Source: Ga0077527 sp021300125 (GTDB lineage: Bacteria > Pseudomonadota > Gammaproteobacteria > Burkholderiales > SG8-41). Taken from it: a stretch of DNA of 64,000 nt. The stretch spans positions 1 to 64,000 of the forward strand of contig JBKDUF010000047.1 in assembly GCA_046339595.1 (NCBI GenBank), written 5' to 3'. The notes under the pieces are model-generated. The model saw nothing but the letters and a program-made list of their open reading frames with translations, made no database searches and was not told the DNA's origin. The translations under genes were made by a program, and so were the position numbers. Below, piece after piece: positions 43,058 through 52,124 of the stretch (positions within the stretch are counted from its first letter, which is position 1; each line of letters starts with the position of its first letter).

Positions 43058-44497
43058 ATGCACGCTGCCACGCTTACTGCCGCCGGTCCTGCCCCCGCTA
43101 CTCTGGGGGGGCTGCTGATGCTTGCGCTGCGTGGCGCGCGCGTTGCCGTGATCGGGCTGGGTGACACCGGGCTTTCACTGGCGTGCTGGCTTGCCGGGCA
43201 TGGTGCCCTGGTCGAGGTCAGCGACACACGCGCCGAGCCGCCCGGGCTGGCCGCGCTGCGGCGCGAACTGTCGCAGGCGAAGCTTGCGCTTGGCGCCGCG
43301 CCCGATGCTGCGGTGGCGCGTGCCGATATCGTCGCAGTCAGCCCCGGAGTGGACCGTCGCCGCGGCGCGGTCAGCGAGGCCGCGCGGCGCGGGGTGCCGG
43401 TGGTCGGCGATGTCGAGCTGTTTGCGCAATCGCTGGCCGCCCGCAACGATGCCGCGCCGGTCATTGCGATCACCGGTTCCAACGGCAAAAGCACGGTGAC
43501 CGCCATGGCCGGCGGGATCTGCGCCGCCGCCGGGCTGCACCCGGTCGTGGCCGGCAACATCGGTCTGCCGGTACTGGATGCGTGGTCGAAGATAGAGGCC
43601 GGTGCCGCGATGCCCGGAGCTTTCGTGCTCGAGCTGTCGAGTTTCCAGCTCGAAAGCACGGTGTCGCTCAATGCCCGTGCGGCGACCGTGCTCAACCTGT
43701 CCGAGGACCACCTCGACCGCTATGACGGCATGGCTGAATACGCCGCCGCGAAAGCACGGATTTATGCGGGCGATGGTGTGCAGGTCTTCAATCGCAACGA
43801 TGCCTGGAGCCGTGGCATGGCGCTGCCCGGGCGCCGTCATGCCAGCTTCGGCATGGATGCGGCTACCGCCGATGGCGATTGGGGATTGGCCGGCGATGCG
43901 GATGGCGCCGGCCTGTGCCGTGGCGGAAACAGGCTGATGGATGCGCAGCGGCTCCGCGTTGCCGGGCAGCACAATGCCGTGAACGCGCTAGCAGCCGGTG
44001 CGCTGTGTCATCTCATTGGTGTTTCTGATGCCGCTATCGTGGCGGGTTGGACAGACTTTGAAGGGCTGCCGCACAGGGTAAAATTAATCAATAGAATCAA
44101 TAACATAGAATTCTATGATGACTCCAAGGGTACCAATGTAGGGGCCACGGTCGCGGCTCTGAACGGCTTTGCCTCGCCGGTGGTGCTGATCGCAGGCGGC
44201 GACGGCAAGGGCCAGGATTTTTCGCCGTTGGCGGATGCGGCGCGCGGCCGGGCCCGCGCGGTGGTGCTGATCGGCCGCGATGCCCCGCTGATTGCGGCCG
44301 CGATCGGTGATGCCGCGCCGTTGCTGCATGCGGGCGACATGAACGAAGCGGTGCAGCTGGCGAGCGCCACTGCCCGTCCCGGCGATGCGGTGCTGTTGTC
44401 GCCAGCCTGCGCGAGTTACGACATGTTCCGCAACTATGTGCATCGGGCCGAAGTGTTCGCTGCCGCAGTGGCGGCGCTGCAGCGGAGCCGGGCATGA
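43058..44497 (+). CDS. murD: UDP-MurNAc-L-alanine:D-glutamate ligase MurD
   Basis: A 479-residue Mur ligase adding D-Glu to UDP-MurNAc-L-Ala. Start-region Rossmann motif VAVIGLGDTGLSLACWL, ATP loop ITGSNGKSTVTAMA, and C-terminal YDDSKGTNVGAT. The ATG at 43058 lies next to the mraY stop; an ATG at 43118 would give a N-terminus more like E. coli MurD, so the first 20 residues are doubtful. Codons for VKLINRINNIEFY (44078-44115) are strikingly AT-rich and carry the doubled AATCAAT motif, unlike the rest of the gene. Confidence 0.92.
   Translation: MHAATLTAAGPAPATLGGLLMLALRGARVAVIGLGDTGLSLACWLAGHGALVEVSDTRAEPPGLAALRRELSQAKLALGAAPDAAVARADIVAVSPGVDRRRGAVSEAARRGVPVVGDVELFAQSLAARNDAAPVIAITGSNGKSTVTAMAGGICAAAGLHPVVAGNIGLPVLDAWSKIEAGAAMPGAFVLELSSFQLESTVSLNARAATVLNLSEDHLDRYDGMAEYAAAKARIYAGDGVQVFNRNDAWSRGMALPGRRHASFGMDAATADGDWGLAGDADGAGLCRGGNRLMDAQRLRVAGQHNAVNALAAGALCHLIGVSDAAIVAGWTDFEGLPHRVKLINRINNIEFYDDSKGTNVGATVAALNGFASPVVLIAGGDGKGQDFSPLADAARGRARAVVLIGRDAPLIAAAIGDAAPLLHAGDMNEAVQLASATARPGDAVLLSPACASYDMFRNYVHRAEVFAAAVAALQRSRA
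44086..44102. repeat. Doubled AATCAAT motif inside murD
   Basis: AATCAATAGAATCAATA covers 44086-44102: AATCAAT at 44086-44092 and 44095-44101, 9-bp period, differing from the intergenic copy at 17710 by one central base. It is in the coding frame and gives the residues INRINN just before the conserved YDDSKGT motif. Confidence 0.6.
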
Positions 44498-45660
44498 GCA
44501 CCCACACCATGAGCGCCGGCGCGCGCGCGGCCCCAGCGGAATACGATCATTGCCTGCTCTGGGTGACAGCCCTGCTGCTTTCGATCGGACTGGTGATGGT
44601 GTATTCGGCGTCGATTGCGATCGCTGAAGGCAGCCGCATGACCGGCAACAACGCGACCTATTACCTGACCCGCCACGCGGTGTTTGTGCTGGTCAGCCTG
44701 GTCGCCGCGACAGTGGTGTTCCAGGTGCCGCTGCGAGTGTGGCAGCAGCTCGCCCCCTTCCTTTTCCTCGGCGGGCTGGGCCTGCTCGCGCTGGTGCTGA
44801 TTCCGGGCATTGGTCGCGAGGTCAACGGCAGCCGGCGCTGGCTGTCGCTGTATGTGGTCAACCTCCAGCCCTCGGAGCTGGTGAAGGTGGCAGTGGTGCT
44901 CTATGCCGCCGACTACACCGTACGCAAGGCCGCCTTCATGCACAGCCTGCGCAAGGGCTTTCTGCCGATGTTCGCGGTGATGATGCTGGCCGGCGGCCTG
45001 CTGCTGATGGAGCCCGATTTCGGCGCCTTTGCGGTCATCACGGTGATCGCGATGGGCATCCTCTTCCTCGGCGGCATGAACTGGCGGCTGTTTGCAGGGC
45101 TGATCGTGATGCTGGTGATCGGCTTCCTGCTGCTGATCTGGACCAGTCCCTACCGCATGCAGCGCGTGATCGGATTCATGGACCCCTGGGCCGATCCCTA
45201 CGGCAAGGGTTACCAACTGTCGCATGCGCTGATCGCCTTCGGCCGCGGCGAATGGTTTGGCGTAGGCCTTGGCGCCAGCGTGGAAAAGCTGTTCTACCTG
45301 CCCGAAGCCTATACCGATTTCCTGCTCGCGGTGATTGCCGAGGAGCTCGGATTCGCCGGCGTGTTGCTCATCATCGTGCTGTTTACGCTACTGGTGTGGC
45401 GCGCCTTCGTCATCGGCCGCCGCGCCTGCGAACTGGAACGCTACTACGCCGCGCTGGTCGCGCAGGGCGTGGGCCTTTGGATCGGCGTGCAGGCGATCAT
45501 CAATATGGGCGTCAACATGGGGTTGCTGCCGACCAAGGGCCTCACCCTGCCGCTGCTGTCCTTCGGTGGCAGCGCGATCCTCGCGACCTGCTGTGCGATC
45601 GCCATACTGCTGCGCGTGGACTGGGAAAACCGGCAGCAGGCACGGGGGTTCACGGTATGA
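44494..45660 (+). CDS. ftsW: Septal peptidoglycan glycosyltransferase FtsW
   Basis: A 388-residue SEDS-family polymerase with about ten membrane helices. The conserved extracellular segments are present: GREVNGSRRWLSL, LQPSELVKV, DFGAFAVIT and LPEAYTDFLLAVIAEELG with the catalytic Asp, and LPTKGLTLPLLSFGGSA near the end. It polymerises glycan strands at the septum with FtsI. ATGA overlaps at both ends (murD and murG). Confidence 0.95.
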   Translation: MSTHTMSAGARAAPAEYDHCLLWVTALLLSIGLVMVYSASIAIAEGSRMTGNNATYYLTRHAVFVLVSLVAATVVFQVPLRVWQQLAPFLFLGGLGLLALVLIPGIGREVNGSRRWLSLYVVNLQPSELVKVAVVLYAADYTVRKAAFMHSLRKGFLPMFAVMMLAGGLLLMEPDFGAFAVITVIAMGILFLGGMNWRLFAGLIVMLVIGFLLLIWTSPYRMQRVIGFMDPWADPYGKGYQLSHALIAFGRGEWFGVGLGASVEKLFYLPEAYTDFLLAVIAEELGFAGVLLIIVLFTLLVWRAFVIGRRACELERYYAALVAQGVGLWIGVQAIINMGVNMGLLPTKGLTLPLLSFGGSAILATCCAIAILLRVDWENRQQARGFTV

Positions 45661-46727
45661 CGCGCACGCTGATGGTGATGGCGGGCGGCACCGGTGGCCA
45701 CATCTTTCCGGCGCTGGCTGTGGCCGAGGTGCTGAGCAAACGGGGCTGGCGCGTGGTCTGGCTGGGCGCGCGTGGCGGCATGGAGGAGCGGCTGGTACCG
45801 GCGCGCGGCTATGCCACCGAGTGGATCCGCATCGGCGGCGTCCGCGGCAAGGGTTTGCTGCGCAAGCTGCTGTTGCCGCTGACTCTGCTGATTGCGTTCT
45901 GGCAGAGCGCGGCGGCGATTTTCCGCCAGCGCCCTGACGTGGTGCTTGGCATGGGCGGTTACGCCGCTTTCCCCGGGGGGATGATGGCCGCGCTGTTCGG
46001 CCGGCCGCTGCTGATCCACGAGCAGAACGCAATACCGGGCCTGACCAACCGCGTACTGGCCGGTGTTGCGGACCGTGTGCTTTCGGCATTTCCCGATGCT
46101 TTCGAGGGCCGCGTCGACGTGATCTGGTCGGGTAATCCGGTGCGCAGCGAGATCGTCGATCTTGCCCCGCCTGAAGCGCGATTCGCAGGCCGCAGCGGTC
46201 CGCTGCGCCTGCTGGTGGTCGGCGGCAGCCTTGGAGCGCGGGCGCTCAACGAGATCCTGCCGCAGGCGCTGGCGCTGCTGGAGCCCGGGCAGCGTCCAGT
46301 GGTCACGCACCAGGCTGGCAATGACCATGCCGAAGCGGTGCGCCAGCGCTATCGCGAACTCGGAGTGGAGGCCGAAGTGCTGGCTTTCGTTGACGACATG
46401 GCTGCGCGTTACGGCGAGGCCGACCTGATTGTGTGCCGTTCCGGCGCAACCACCGTGACTGAACTGGCGGTGGCCGGCATCGGCAGCCTCCTGGTGCCGT
46501 TCCCCCATGCGGTGGATGACCACCAGACGCGCAATGCCCGTTATCTCTCCGACCGCGGCGCCGCGCTGCTGATGCCGCAGCAGGAGCTCACGCCAGAGTC
46601 GCTGGCGCGCGTGATGCGTGGACTGGACCGTGAAAAGCTGCTGGAGATGGCACGCGCCGCCCGGGCGGTCGGCAAGCCGGATGCGGCCGAGAAAGTGGCG
46701 GGCCTGTGCATGGAGCTTGCCGCATGA
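45657..46727 (+). CDS. murG: UDP-GlcNAc:undecaprenyl-PP-MurNAc-pentapeptide GlcNAc transferase MurG
   Basis: A 356-residue GT-B glycosyltransferase that turns lipid I into lipid II on the inner face of the membrane. MAGGTGGHIFPALAVAE is the first Gly-rich loop; WLGARGGMEERLVP, HEQNAIPGLTNR and SGATTVTELAVAG with PFPHAVDDHQTRNA are standard. The ATG at 45657 overlaps the ftsW stop; the open frame further upstream is an overlap in ftsW and is not part of the gene. Confidence 0.95.
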   Translation: MTRTLMVMAGGTGGHIFPALAVAEVLSKRGWRVVWLGARGGMEERLVPARGYATEWIRIGGVRGKGLLRKLLLPLTLLIAFWQSAAAIFRQRPDVVLGMGGYAAFPGGMMAALFGRPLLIHEQNAIPGLTNRVLAGVADRVLSAFPDAFEGRVDVIWSGNPVRSEIVDLAPPEARFAGRSGPLRLLVVGGSLGARALNEILPQALALLEPGQRPVVTHQAGNDHAEAVRQRYRELGVEAEVLAFVDDMAARYGEADLIVCRSGATTVTELAVAGIGSLLVPFPHAVDDHQTRNARYLSDRGAALLMPQQELTPESLARVMRGLDREKLLEMARAARAVGKPDAAEKVAGLCMELAA

Positions 46728-46737
46728 GAGACCTGGC

Positions 46738-48213
46738 ATGAAACACAAGGTCAAAAACATCCACTTCGTCGGCATAGGCGGCGCCGGGATGAGCGGCATC
46801 GCCGAGGTGCTGCTGAATCTGGGCTATGCGGTCAGCGGTTCCGATCTCGCCGAGAGCAATGCCACGCGCCGCCTGGCCGGACTTGGTGCGATGGTGCGCA
46901 TCGGCCATGCGGCAGAACATGTCAGCAGCGCCGACGTGGTGGTGATTTCGAGCGCAGTCAGGGCGGACAATCCGGAGGTTGTGGCTGCCCGTGCCCGCCA
47001 TGTGCCTGTGGTGCCGCGCGCGCTGATGCTGGCCGAACTGATGCGCCTGAAGCAGGGCATCGCGGTGGCCGGCACCCACGGCAAGACGACGACGACCAGC
47101 CTTGTCGCCAGCATCCTCGCCGAAGGCGGGCTTGATCCGACATTCGTGATCGGCGGCCGCCTTGAAAGTGCCGGCACCCACGCCCGGCTCGGCGCCGGTG
47201 AATTCATTGTCGCCGAGGCCGACGAATCCGATGCCTCGTTCCTGCATCTGCAGCCGGTGATCTCCGTGGTGACCAACATCGACGCCGATCACATGGAAAC
47301 CTACGGTCACTCGCTGGACCGCCTGCGCCAGGCGTTCGTCGATTTCGTCGAGCGGCTGCCGTTCTACGGCGTGGCTGTCCTTTGCAACGACGATGTGAAT
47401 GTGCGCTCGATCATGCCGCGGCTGACCAAGGCGGTGGTGACCTATGGCCTGGGCGAGGGCGCCGATGTGCGCGGCATCGCGGTCAGTGCCGCAGCAGGCG
47501 CAATGCATTTCCGCGTGCAGCGCAAGAACGGCCGGCGGCTGCCGGATCTCGACATCCGGCTCAACCTTGCAGGCGTGCACAACGTGCTCAACGCGCTGGC
47601 GGCGATTGCGGTGGGCACTGAAGTCGGTGTTGCCGACGGGCGTATCGTCAAGGCGCTGGGGGAGTTCAAGGGCGTCGGCCGGCGTTTCCAGCGTTACGGT
47701 GCACTGCCCCTGCCGGGCGGCGGCAGTTTCGAATTGATTGATGACTATGGCCATCATCCGGTGGAAATGGCGGCAACCATCGCGGCCGCGCGTGGCGCGT
47801 TTCCGGGCCGTCGCCTGGTGCTGGCGTTCCAGCCGCACCGCTACACGCGCACCCGCGACTGTTTCGAGGATTTCAGCCGGGTGCTGTCGACTGTGGACGC
47901 CTTGCTGCTGACCGAGGTTTACGCCGCGGGCGAAGCGCCGATTGTCGCCGCCGACGGCAGGGCGCTGTCGAGGGCGGTGCGCGTGCTCGGCAAGGTGGAG
48001 CCGGTGTTTGTCGAGCAGGTTGCGGAGCTGCCGGCGGCGATTCTCTCCGCCGTGCGCGATGGCGACGTGGTGCTGGCCATGGGCGCGGGTTCGATCGGCG
48101 CCGTGGCCGGACGATTGCAGCAGCAGCCGGGCCGGGCGTGTTGTGCGAATGAACATGGACGAACAACAACAGCTGTCGAGCCAGGGTCTGCGCGGCGAGT
48201 TGCGCCGCGATGA
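46738..48213 (+). CDS. murC: UDP-MurNAc:L-alanine ligase MurC
   Basis: A 491-residue Mur ligase making UDP-MurNAc-L-Ala, the first peptide step. HFVGIGGAGMSGIAEVL at the start, ATP loop VAGTHGKTTTTS, AEADESDASFL, and DDYGHHPVEM are all present, as is AFQPHRYTRTRD. MurC normally ends soon after the MGAGSIG motif, but here the frame runs a further 30 or so residues and overlaps murB by 65 bases. The TGA of an ATGA overlap (48150-48152) exists in another frame, so a small indel near the end is possible; the catalytic part is unaffected. Confidence 0.93.
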   Translation: MKHKVKNIHFVGIGGAGMSGIAEVLLNLGYAVSGSDLAESNATRRLAGLGAMVRIGHAAEHVSSADVVVISSAVRADNPEVVAARARHVPVVPRALMLAELMRLKQGIAVAGTHGKTTTTSLVASILAEGGLDPTFVIGGRLESAGTHARLGAGEFIVAEADESDASFLHLQPVISVVTNIDADHMETYGHSLDRLRQAFVDFVERLPFYGVAVLCNDDVNVRSIMPRLTKAVVTYGLGEGADVRGIAVSAAAGAMHFRVQRKNGRRLPDLDIRLNLAGVHNVLNALAAIAVGTEVGVADGRIVKALGEFKGVGRRFQRYGALPLPGGGSFELIDDYGHHPVEMAATIAAARGAFPGRRLVLAFQPHRYTRTRDCFEDFSRVLSTVDALLLTEVYAAGEAPIVAADGRALSRAVRVLGKVEPVFVEQVAELPAAILSAVRDGDVVLAMGAGSIGAVAGRLQQQPGRACCANEHGRTTTAVEPGSARRVAPR

Positions 48214-49114
48214 GCCGATGGCGCGGCATTTGAGCTGGCGCGCCGGAGGACGCGTGCGCCAGGCTTATCTGCCTGCGGATCTCGATGACCTGGCGCTGTT
48301 CCTGCGCGGCCTGCCGGGCAACGAGGCGGTGTATCTGGTCGGTCTGGGCAGTAACCTGCTGGTGCGCGATGGCGGCCTTGATGCCACCGTCGTTTTCACC
48401 CACCGCGCACTGCGCGAGGCCGCAGTGGTGACCGATGCGGCCGGCGGCGAGATCCGTGCTGCTGCCGGCGTTGCCTGTCCGAAACTGGCACGCATGGCAG
48501 CGGTCAATGCACTCGCCGGCGCGGAGTTCCTCGCCGGAATTCCGGGTACGCTGGGCGGCGCGCTGGCGATGAACGCCGGCTGTTACGGCGGTGAAACCTG
48601 GAATCTGGTGCAGTCGGTTCGCACCATCGACCGTGCCGGAGTGCTGCGCGATCGCACCCCGGGCCATTACATGATCGGCTATCGCAGCGTCGTGCGGCGC
48701 TGCCGCGAGTTTCCCTGCGTGCCGGGCGAGGACGGCCGTGGCGGACGCGAAGAGTGGTTCGTCGGTGCGACGTTGCGCCTGGCCCGGGGCGACAGCGTTC
48801 AGTCGCGCGCCACCATCCAGTCGCTGCTGGCGCGGCGCATTGCCAGCCAGCCGCTGGGGCAGCCCAACGCGGGTTCGGTATTCCGTAATCCTCCGGGTGA
48901 CCATGCCGCTCGGCTGATCGAGGCGGCAGGTCTCAAGGGCCACCGCATCGGCGGTGCCGCGATTTCGGCAAAGCATGCCAATTTCATCGTCAACGAGGGC
49001 GGGGCCACGGCAGCTGACATTGAATCGCTGATCGCGCTTGCGCAGCAGACCGTGTACAGCCGCTTCGGCATCGAGCTTGAGCGCGAGGTACGCGTGATCG
49101 GGGAGACGGCATGA
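48149..49114 (+). CDS. murB: UDP-N-acetylenolpyruvoylglucosamine reductase MurB
   Basis: A 321-residue FAD enzyme reducing UDP-GlcNAc-enolpyruvate to UDP-MurNAc with NADPH. It has LVGLGSNLLVRDGGLD, the LAGAEFLAGIPGTLGGALAM block, GYRSVVRR with the Tyr typical of its class, and PNAGSVFRNPPGDHA with the catalytic Ser. The ATG at 48149 lies within the murC tail; an ATG six bases later is an alternative. ATGA overlap with ddl. Confidence 0.93.
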   Translation: MNMDEQQQLSSQGLRGELRRDEPMARHLSWRAGGRVRQAYLPADLDDLALFLRGLPGNEAVYLVGLGSNLLVRDGGLDATVVFTHRALREAAVVTDAAGGEIRAAAGVACPKLARMAAVNALAGAEFLAGIPGTLGGALAMNAGCYGGETWNLVQSVRTIDRAGVLRDRTPGHYMIGYRSVVRRCREFPCVPGEDGRGGREEWFVGATLRLARGDSVQSRATIQSLLARRIASQPLGQPNAGSVFRNPPGDHAARLIEAAGLKGHRIGGAAISAKHANFIVNEGGATAADIESLIALAQQTVYSRFGIELEREVRVIGETA

Positions 49115-50034
49115 GTGGCGCCCCTCGCAACTACGGCAAGGTTGCGGTGCTGTTCGGCGGCCGCAGCGCGGAGCGCGAGATTTCGCTGATGAGCGGCGCC
49201 AATGTGCTGAAGGCCTTGCAGCAAGCCGGGATCGACGCGCACGCTTTCGACCCCGCCCAGCGCAGCGTGTTCGAGCTCGAGCGGGACGGTTTCGAGCGCG
49301 TGTTCATCGCGCTGCACGGGCGTTACGGCGAGGACGGTACGGTGCAGGGTGCGCTGGAACTGATGGGTATCCCTTATACCGGCAGCGGGGTGATGGCCTC
49401 GGCGCTGGCGATGGACAAGGTGCGCACCAAGATGGTCTGGGCCGCGGCGGGGATTCCGACGCCGCGCTACGAGGTCGTCACCGCAGGCAGCGACTGGGCC
49501 GGGGTGGCAAGGCGCCTCGGCCTGCCGCTGATCGTGAAGCCGGCACGCGACGGCTCAAGTATCGGCTTGACCAAGGTGGCAAGGGTCGAGGATCTGGCGG
49601 CGGCTTTCGAACTGGCGGCCAGGCAGGACGCCTTCGTGATGGCCGAGGAATTCATTGCCGGCGAAGAATATACCGCCGGCTTTCTCGGCGACAGCGCACT
49701 ACCGCTGATCCGCATCGAGGCGCCGCAGGGCAACTACAATTACCAGAACAAGTATTTCAGCGATGACACCAAATACCACTGCCCCTGTGGCCTGCCGCAG
49801 GCCGAGGAATCGCGCATCCGCGGCCTGGTGATGCAGGGTGCGCAGGCCCTGGGCTGCGCCGGCTGGGGACGCTCCGACCTGATCCGCCGCGCCGACGGCA
49901 GCGTGCATTTCCTCGAGATGAACACTTCGCCGGGCATGACCGGCCACAGCCTGGTGCCGATGGCCGCGCGCGAAGCCGGACTTTCATTCACGCAGCTCGT
50001 GCTGCGCATCCTGGAGCTGGCCCATGTGGGATAA
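49111..50034 (+). CDS. ddl: D-alanine--D-alanine ligase
   Basis: A 307-residue ATP-grasp ligase. VAVLFGGRSAEREISLMSG is the N-terminal signature with the catalytic Glu; ALHGRYGEDGTVQGALE, KPARDGSSIGLTKV, EEFIAGEEYTAGFL and EMNTSPGMTGHSLVP follow. It supplies the dipeptide for MurF. The D-Ala-D-Ala type is indicated by the Tyr in NYQNKYFSDDT. Start overlaps murB; end overlaps ftsQ by 11 bases. Confidence 0.95.
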   Translation: MSGAPRNYGKVAVLFGGRSAEREISLMSGANVLKALQQAGIDAHAFDPAQRSVFELERDGFERVFIALHGRYGEDGTVQGALELMGIPYTGSGVMASALAMDKVRTKMVWAAAGIPTPRYEVVTAGSDWAGVARRLGLPLIVKPARDGSSIGLTKVARVEDLAAAFELAARQDAFVMAEEFIAGEEYTAGFLGDSALPLIRIEAPQGNYNYQNKYFSDDTKYHCPCGLPQAEESRIRGLVMQGAQALGCAGWGRSDLIRRADGSVHFLEMNTSPGMTGHSLVPMAAREAGLSFTQLVLRILELAHVG

Positions 50035-50758
50035 GCCGGCAGTGCTCAACCGGGTTTCCGACCTGCTGATGCTGGCGGCGCTGTGCGGCGTGCTCTACGG
50101 CCTTGCCGCGTGGGCAATGCGCCTGCCGGTTTTTTCCATCACCGCGGTGCGCATTGCCACGCCGCTGGTGCATGTCACACCCGAGCAGGTGCAGGCGATC
50201 GTCCAGCGGGAGATCCGCGGCACGCTGTTCACGCTGCAGCCGGCCGGCACGCGCGCCGCGTTCGAGAAGCTGCCGTGGGTGCGCAATGCCGACGTGCGCC
50301 GGCAATGGCCGGGCACGATCGAAGTACGGCTGCACGAGCATCTGCCTTTCGCGCGCTGGGGCAAGACGGCGCTGGTCAACGTGCATGGCGAGGTGTTTGT
50401 GGCTGCATACGACGGCGAGCTGCCGGTGTTCAACGGACCCTCGGGCACCGCGAAGGAAATCACCATCCAGTACCGCCATTTCCGCGCCAGCCTGGAGCCG
50501 ATCGGCCGCCATCCCGGGGAGGTCAGCATGACACCGCGGCGCGCCTGGCAACTGCAGCTGGATGACGGCATGACGCTCGATCTCGGGCGCGACAACGTCG
50601 AGGAACGGCTGCGCCGCTTCGTCGAGCTTTACCCGCGAACCATTGCCCGCATGACGCGGCCGGTGGATCGCGTGGACCTGCGTTACGCCAACGGCTTCGC
50701 CGCCCGTGTGCCCGGATTGCCGCCGGTCACCGATGCGAAGGCGAAGCGCGGGGTCTAG
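50024..50758 (+). CDS. ftsQ: Cell division protein FtsQ
   Basis: A 244-residue bitopic membrane protein: one helix near residues 10-30 (VSDLLMLAALCGVLYGLAAW), then a POTRA domain (FSITAVRIATPLVHVTPEQV, LPWVRNADVRRQWPGTIEV) and a beta domain. It recruits FtsL, FtsB and FtsI to the septum. The position between ddl and ftsA is the classical one. It ends in TAG, 27 bases before ftsA. Confidence 0.92.
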   Translation: MWDKPAVLNRVSDLLMLAALCGVLYGLAAWAMRLPVFSITAVRIATPLVHVTPEQVQAIVQREIRGTLFTLQPAGTRAAFEKLPWVRNADVRRQWPGTIEVRLHEHLPFARWGKTALVNVHGEVFVAAYDGELPVFNGPSGTAKEITIQYRHFRASLEPIGRHPGEVSMTPRRAWQLQLDDGMTLDLGRDNVEERLRRFVELYPRTIARMTRPVDRVDLRYANGFAARVPGLPPVTDAKAKRGV

Positions 50759-50785
50759 GACAACGGAAACGGGAACCGTGAACTC

Positions 50786-52024
50786 ATGAGCAAGAACAGG
50801 GACAGCAAGAAACTGGTGGTCGGCCTTGACATCGGCACATCGAAGATCGTGGCCATCGTCGCCGAACTCAAGCCGGAAGGCGGCTACGAGATCATCGGCA
50901 TGGGAAGCCACCCCTCCCGAGGCCTGAAAAAGGGGGTCGTGGTCAACATCGAAACCACGGTCAATGCGATCCAGCGCGCGCTCGAGGAAGCCGAGCTGAT
51001 GGCCGACTGCAAGATCCGCGAGGTCTACACCGGCATTGCCGGCAACCATATCAAGAGCTTCAACTCGCAGGGCATGGTCGCGATCAAGGATCGCGAGGTA
51101 TCGCAGATGGACATCGACCGCGTGATTGAGACTGCGAAGGCGGTGCAGATCCCCAACGACCAGCAGATTCTGCATGTACTGAACCAGGAATTCATTATCG
51201 ATGGCCAGGAGGACGTGCGCGAGCCGCTGGGCATGTCGGGTGTGCGTCTCGAGGTCAAGGTGCACATCGTCACCGGTGCGGTGTCGTCTGCGCAGAACAT
51301 CGTCAAGTGCGTGCGCCGCTGCGGGCTCGAGGTCAACGACCTGATCCTGCAGCCGCTGGCCTCGTCCGATGCCGTGCTCTCCGAGGACGAGCGCGAACTC
51401 GGCGTATGCCTGGTCGACATCGGCGGCGGCACCACCGACATGGCGGTGTTCACCAACGGCGCGATCCGGCATACCGCGGTGATCCCGATCGCCGGCGACC
51501 AGATCACCAACGACATCGCAATGGCGCTGCGCACGCCGACCAAGGACGCCGAGGACATCAAGCAGCGTTTCGGCTGTGCGCTATCGCAGCTCGCCGATCC
51601 CCAGGAAATGGTGGATGTGCCCGGGGTCGGAGACCGCAGTACACGGCAACTCTCGCGCAAGACGCTGGCCGAGGTGATCGAGCCGCGGGTCGAGGAGCTG
51701 TACTCGCTGGTGCAGGCTGAACTGCGGCGCAGCGGCTACGAGGAATTGCTGTCCTCGGGCGTGGTGCTCACCGGTGGCTCCAGCGGAATGCAGGGCATGA
51801 TCGAGCTGGGCGAGGAGATTTTCCACATGCCGGTGCGCATCGGCATGCCGCAGTATGGCGGGGCCCTAGCCGAGGTGGTGCGCAATCCGCGCTATGCCAC
51901 CTGTCTCGGGCTGCTCATCGCCGGAGCGGACGAGTTCAGGCAGCGCGATGTCGCGCGCCAGCACATCGGCAGCCTGCAGCAGGTGGTTGAGCGTATGAAA
52001 AGCTGGTTCAAGGGAAATTTCTGA
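50786..52024 (+). CDS. ftsA: Cell division protein FtsA
   Basis: A 412-residue actin-like ATPase that anchors FtsZ to the membrane. LVVGLDIGTSKIVAIVAEL (phosphate 1), the 1C domain, VDIGGGTTDMAVF (phosphate 2), LTGGSSGMQGMIELGEEIF (adenosine) and a C-terminal amphipathic helix, VVERMKSWFKGNF, are all present. GGGAACC is the nearest upstream purine-rich stretch, a weak ribosome site. A 100-base gap follows before ftsZ. Confidence 0.95.
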   Translation: MSKNRDSKKLVVGLDIGTSKIVAIVAELKPEGGYEIIGMGSHPSRGLKKGVVVNIETTVNAIQRALEEAELMADCKIREVYTGIAGNHIKSFNSQGMVAIKDREVSQMDIDRVIETAKAVQIPNDQQILHVLNQEFIIDGQEDVREPLGMSGVRLEVKVHIVTGAVSSAQNIVKCVRRCGLEVNDLILQPLASSDAVLSEDERELGVCLVDIGGGTTDMAVFTNGAIRHTAVIPIAGDQITNDIAMALRTPTKDAEDIKQRFGCALSQLADPQEMVDVPGVGDRSTRQLSRKTLAEVIEPRVEELYSLVQAELRRSGYEELLSSGVVLTGGSSGMQGMIELGEEIFHMPVRIGMPQYGGALAEVVRNPRYATCLGLLIAGADEFRQRDVARQHIGSLQQVVERMKSWFKGNF

Positions 52025-52124
52025 ACATGGGCACGCCACAAGGATTTGTCTTTTGCAGGACTTTACGGGTAGCGGTTGCGGTGATTTTCAACATGATCTT
52101 TGCTTGCGGAAAAAGGAGACTCAA

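Noticed and set aside
41767..43695. 642-codon minus-strand open frame across murF, mraY and murD
   Set aside because: Antisense to three certain genes, with His/Asp/Arg-rich composition typical of reverse-strand reading of GC-rich coding DNA.
46588..48156. 522-codon minus-strand open frame opposite murC
   Set aside because: Antisense shadow of murC without signal, domain or ribosome site.
52025..52124. A separate ftsZ promoter in the ftsA-ftsZ gap
   Set aside because: The gap is somewhat AT-rich, but no pair of hexamers with proper spacing was convincing.
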